Shown here: positions 13,328-15,252 of the stretch, piece by piece
How positions within the stretch are numbered: position 1 is the stretch's first letter
How the letters are laid out: every line of letters begins with the position of its first letter
Origin: Sulfonitrofixus sp039714575
Lineage (GTDB): Bacteria > Campylobacterota > Campylobacteria > Campylobacterales > Sulfurimonadaceae
Direction: 5' to 3'
DNA length: 15,252 bases
NCBI GenBank assembly: GCA_039714575.1
Contig: JBDLJE010000059.1
Coordinates: 1-15,252 of the forward strand
Notes under the pieces: generated by a model
Databases searched by the model: none
The model's input: the letters and a program-made list of their open reading frames with translations, nothing else
What the model was told of the DNA's origin: nothing
Translations under genes and position numbers: made by a program

Positions 13328-13333
13328 TATAAT
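13328..13333 (+). promoter_or_regulatory. Promoter of the tRNA-Arg gene
   Basis: TATAAT, 25 bases before the mature tRNA end, directly followed by GC-rich CGGCC near the expected transcription start. No other gene lies between. Confidence 0.6.
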
Positions 13334-13358
13334 TTCGGCCTCTTAACAGAGATGGTGT

Positions 13359-13435
13359 GCGCTCGTAGCTCAGCTGGATAGAGTACTGGTTTGCGGTACC
13401 AGCGGTCACACGTTCGAATCGTGTCGGGCGCACCA
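13359..13435 (+). tRNA. tRNA-Arg, anticodon GCG
   Basis: A complete cloverleaf of 77 bases with encoded CCA. The acceptor stem is GCGCTCG with CGGGCGC, the D arm GCTC-AGCTGGATA-GAGT, the anticodon arm CTGGT-TTGCGGT-ACCAG (anticodon 13393-13395 = GCG), a 5-base variable loop, and the T arm ACACG-TTCGAAT-CGTGT. The discriminator base is A and the D-loop has A20, both usual arginine identity elements. The body closely resembles bacterial tRNA-Arg(ACG), but base 34 is G, so it should read CGC and CGU without TadA editing to inosine. Confidence 0.95.
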
Positions 13436-13728
13436 TTTAAAACTTCAAGAATTATTTCCCACACACTTAATCCTTAAAAATTTTACCATTGTCAATAAAA
13501 GATTTTCTTAGTAACTATAAATATGTAATTTGTACTACCGACTTTGATCTACCTACTGTAAGTTATTTCATAATGTAGAGAAGATCTACTACTCAAAATA
13601 GTGCCTGTGTACAGGGTGCTGTTTCTTTCCCCTTTTTTCCAATACACCAATATTGTATTTTGACTCCATCAATTCTAAAAAAGAGTGTGTCAAATATGAG
13701 ACATAATTAGCTGAAAGATATCTTTTGT
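13436..13728. other. Gap after the tRNA with no gene seen
   Basis: About 290 A/T-rich bases follow the tRNA. I find no convincing coding frame, no T-run terminator directly after the tRNA and no second copy of the tRNA 3' end. The only structure seen is a short inverted repeat AATAC/GTATT near 13642-13660. The base composition is clearly poorer in G+C than the genes to the left. Confidence 0.5.
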
Positions 13729-13776
13729 ATGCCATATATGACATGTTGTGTTTGATTTATACTGCCATTTATGGCA
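13729..13776. promoter_or_regulatory. Twin palindromic operators of the HTH-Fic operon
   Basis: ATGCCATATATGACAT (13729-13744) and TGCCATTTATGGCA (13763-13776) are related palindromes with the core TGCCAT-ATGGCA. Their centres are 33 bases apart, about three helical turns. The second sits directly against the -10 box. Binding by the HTH protein encoded next would shut off its own promoter. Confidence 0.65.
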
Positions 13777-13780
13777 TAAT
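13752..13780 (+). promoter_or_regulatory. Promoter of the HTH-Fic operon
   Basis: TTGATT (13752-13757) and CATAAT (13775-13780) are 17 bases apart, the ideal spacing. AAAGGA lies 5-6 bases before the ATG at 13798. The spacer contains the second operator. Confidence 0.65.
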
Positions 13781-13797
13781 ATATTAAAGGACAAGTT

Positions 13798-14178
13798 ATG
13801 AGTAGGTTAGAACTGATTAAAAAAACCAACTTTAGAAAACAGCAGCTAAACATTACATTAGAAAACATTGCTATCTTGAGTGATCTTGGTGTTCGAACGG
13901 TCAACCGCTTTTTTGCCGGTGAAGATGTCAAGCTCAGTACGGTAGAACATATAACTAACCTTTTGGGTCTGGACTTTGCCGGAAATGAGACAATCACTTT
14001 AAAAGAGCTGCGTAAAAAACGTGCTAAAGAGAAAGCGCAGTTTATGGCGTCTCTTGTTCAAGGAACCTCTGCTCTTGAGATGCAGGGATTAGAGAAAAGC
14101 AGTTTAGAGAAAATCATTCGTAAATTCGAGCAGGAATTTTTAACGGGTGCATATAAAAACAGGTTGTGGGTAGCCTGA
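13798..14178 (+). CDS. HTH regulator, antitoxin-like partner of Fic
   Basis: This 126-residue protein has an XRE-type helix-turn-helix at about 18-58 (LENIAILSDLGVRTVNRFFA then KLSTVEHITNLLGLD). A basic linker RKKRAKEKAQF follows, then a C-terminal region ending in FLTGAYKNRLWVA. The helix-turn-helix plus a Fic gene starting on its stop codon (TGATG) is the layout of the mobile mystery protein A/B pair, though this protein is short and I do not match it to family A with certainty. It probably represses its own promoter through the twin palindromes, and may neutralise the Fic protein. No (S/T)xxxE(G/N) Fic-inhibitory motif is visible in it. Confidence 0.75.
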   Translation: MSRLELIKKTNFRKQQLNITLENIAILSDLGVRTVNRFFAGEDVKLSTVEHITNLLGLDFAGNETITLKELRKKRAKEKAQFMASLVQGTSALEMQGLEKSSLEKIIRKFEQEFLTGAYKNRLWVA

Positions 14179-14780
14179 TGATAGACAGTACAAAACCAAT
14201 AGACGATGCCACACCGCTAGATGATATGTCCGGGTTGAAATTACCGGCGGGAAGATCGTATACACTCAAAGAGATCGATGTCAAAGAAGCTGAGAATATT
14301 GCTATGGCTATTTTAAAGTATCTCTCTGCGCCACCAAGTAAAAGAGAGGCACCATTTACCTATACTTGGTTGTTAACACTCCATGAAGAGATGTTCAGTG
14401 ACGTTTGGGAATGGGCAGGTGTTCTGAGGCAGGTCGAACTCTCTATAGGTGTGAAAGCCTATATGGTTAACAGTGAACTAAAGAAGTTGGCAGATGATAT
14501 CGCTTATTGGAACCTGCATAAGATGTTTGATGTTTATGAAACGGCTGCACGGATCCATCATAGGGCAGTACAGATACACCCTTTTCAAAATGGCAATGGA
14601 AGGTGGTCCAGGATGTTGGCTAACATCTATTTACGACAAAACAGCCTAATGCCGGTGAAGTGGCAAGAAGATCTTCTTGCGCAGGAAAACCCTAAGCGAG
14701 ACGAGTATATTCAAGCTCTGAAAAAAGCTGACCGGAGTGACTATACTGATCTAATACAGATGCATCATAATACGTATTAG
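14178..14780 (+). CDS. Fic-domain protein (mobile mystery protein B-like)
   Basis: This 200-residue Fic-fold protein belongs to a family that transfers AMP or other groups from nucleotides to proteins. The active-site motif HPFQNGNGRWSR is at 134-145. The N-terminal DDATPLDDMSGLKLP matches the GATPLD opening I recall for mobile mystery protein B, and EEMFSDVWEWAG (70-81) is the usual Fic helix. In the motif the position normally D or E in AMP-transferring Fic proteins is N (N138), which I recall as typical of this family. I chose ATG 14178, which overlaps the HTH stop by one base; a GTG at 14166 is possible. No inhibitory (S/T)xxxE(G/N) motif is visible, so control probably lies with the HTH partner. 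Confidence 0.85.
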   Translation: MIDSTKPIDDATPLDDMSGLKLPAGRSYTLKEIDVKEAENIAMAILKYLSAPPSKREAPFTYTWLLTLHEEMFSDVWEWAGVLRQVELSIGVKAYMVNSELKKLADDIAYWNLHKMFDVYETAARIHHRAVQIHPFQNGNGRWSRMLANIYLRQNSLMPVKWQEDLLAQENPKRDEYIQALKKADRSDYTDLIQMHHNTY

Positions 14781-14788
14781 TCAAGGAA

Positions 14789-14794
14789 TATAAT
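14789..14794 (+). promoter_or_regulatory. Candidate promoter of the last gene
   Basis: TATAAT lies 8 bases after the Fic stop and 67 bases before the next ATG, suggesting the next gene is transcribed on its own. The gene has AAGG (14850-14853) 8 bases before its start. Confidence 0.45.
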
Positions 14795-14861
14795 TCGAGA
14801 AAGATCACGAATATTACGTTACCATACCCTTTATCTTCCAAACTTATTTAAGGCCTGTTCT

Positions 14862-15251
14862 ATGAGTATCTTTGCTTTACAATCGCCTGCGGGCGGCTTT
14901 TTGGATGAAGACTTGGAACATTTTAACAAAACGTTTGACGACTGGTGTGTGCAGTTTGACAACTACGAAGATGCCAACATGATCGCTGAGAGCTTTGATC
15001 AAAGAACGAGTGTTGAGATCGTTGAGATCACACCGTTGAGCTTTCCGAAGTATTTCTTTCACAACCTCCAAGGCAATATTCATGCAACGCGGCAACTTGA
15101 TGATAAGATCATCTGCATTGTCGAGCCGTTTATGGGCTCAAACTTTCGTATAGCCGTCTGCGACCTGAAGACGAAGAGTGTACACCTGACGCAAACACGT
15201 TATAGAAGTGCTTTGAGTGTAGAAGGCGCTTTTACACATTTTACGAATTGA
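14862..15251 (+). CDS. Protein of unknown function
   Basis: A 129-residue complete ORF whose stop is one base before the window end. I do not recognise it. It is soluble, mildly acidic and without signal peptide or membrane helix. The N-terminal half is rich in D, E and aromatic residues (DLEHFNKTFDDWCVQFDNYE), and the C-terminal half alternates hydrophobic and polar residues like a beta sheet (IICIVEPFMGSNFRIAVCDL). Codon use matches the core genes to the left rather than the A/T-rich gap, and the protein sequence looks real. It has its own candidate promoter, and nothing ties it to the Fic pair. Confidence 0.65.
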   Translation: MSIFALQSPAGGFLDEDLEHFNKTFDDWCVQFDNYEDANMIAESFDQRTSVEIVEITPLSFPKYFFHNLQGNIHATRQLDDKIICIVEPFMGSNFRIAVCDLKTKSVHLTQTRYRSALSVEGAFTHFTN

Positions 15252-15252
15252 T

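Noticed and set aside
13436..13797. CRISPR array or second tRNA in the gap
   Set aside because: No regularly spaced direct repeats and no further cloverleaf were found in the gap.

Overview
The window looks like chromosomal DNA of a Campylobacterota (Epsilonproteobacteria) species, probably near Sulfurovum or Sulfurimonas. This rests on the protein flavour of RimM, TrmD, MiaA and SmpB, the gene order rpsP-khpA-rimM-trmD-rplS, T-rich promoters with TATAAT-like -10 boxes and little -35, and a UbiA-type prenyltransferase of the kind used in futalosine-route menaquinone synthesis. No species can be fixed without a search.

Layout. Positions 1-174 are mostly structure without a clear gene. Positions 175-743 hold a YefM-YoeB toxin-antitoxin pair with its promoter and a TGTACA operator. 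Positions 744-1073 are a structured leader with a long imperfect hairpin. Positions 1074-3124 are a tightly packed translation operon (S16, KhpA, RimM, TrmD, L19) closed by a terminator. Positions 3362-9833 carry the most unusual block: an M20 metallopeptidase, a RimK-like ATP-grasp ligase, a 16-codon mini-ORF with its own Shine-Dalgarno, a second and divergent ATP-grasp protein, an 863-residue M14 carboxypeptidase with beta-rich tail domains, and a small two-helix membrane protein. Converging from the other strand are smpB and miaA (9940-11428), separated by a nested palindromic repeat. Divergent from miaA is an alpha/beta-hydrolase lipoprotein (11471-12364), then a UbiA prenyltransferase (12427-13287), a hairpin and tRNA-Arg with the unusual anticodon GCG. 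The right end is accessory-like: an HTH regulator and a Fic protein behind twin palindromic operators (a toxin-antitoxin-like pair resembling the mobile mystery A/B families), and a 129-residue protein that I do not recognise.

How the parts work together. The housekeeping genes concern ribosome assembly, tRNA modification (TrmD m1G37, MiaA i6A37), ribosome rescue (SmpB) and quinone synthesis. The 3362-9833 block places two ligases that make amide bonds next to two hydrolases that break them, with a tiny basic peptide encoded between the ligases. I infer a peptide or protein tailing and trimming system, possibly acting on the mini-peptide. This is the best candidate here for an undescribed system, and it is a hypothesis. 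The two toxin-antitoxin-like modules at the edges, one next to a tRNA gene, suggest acquired DNA flanking core genes.
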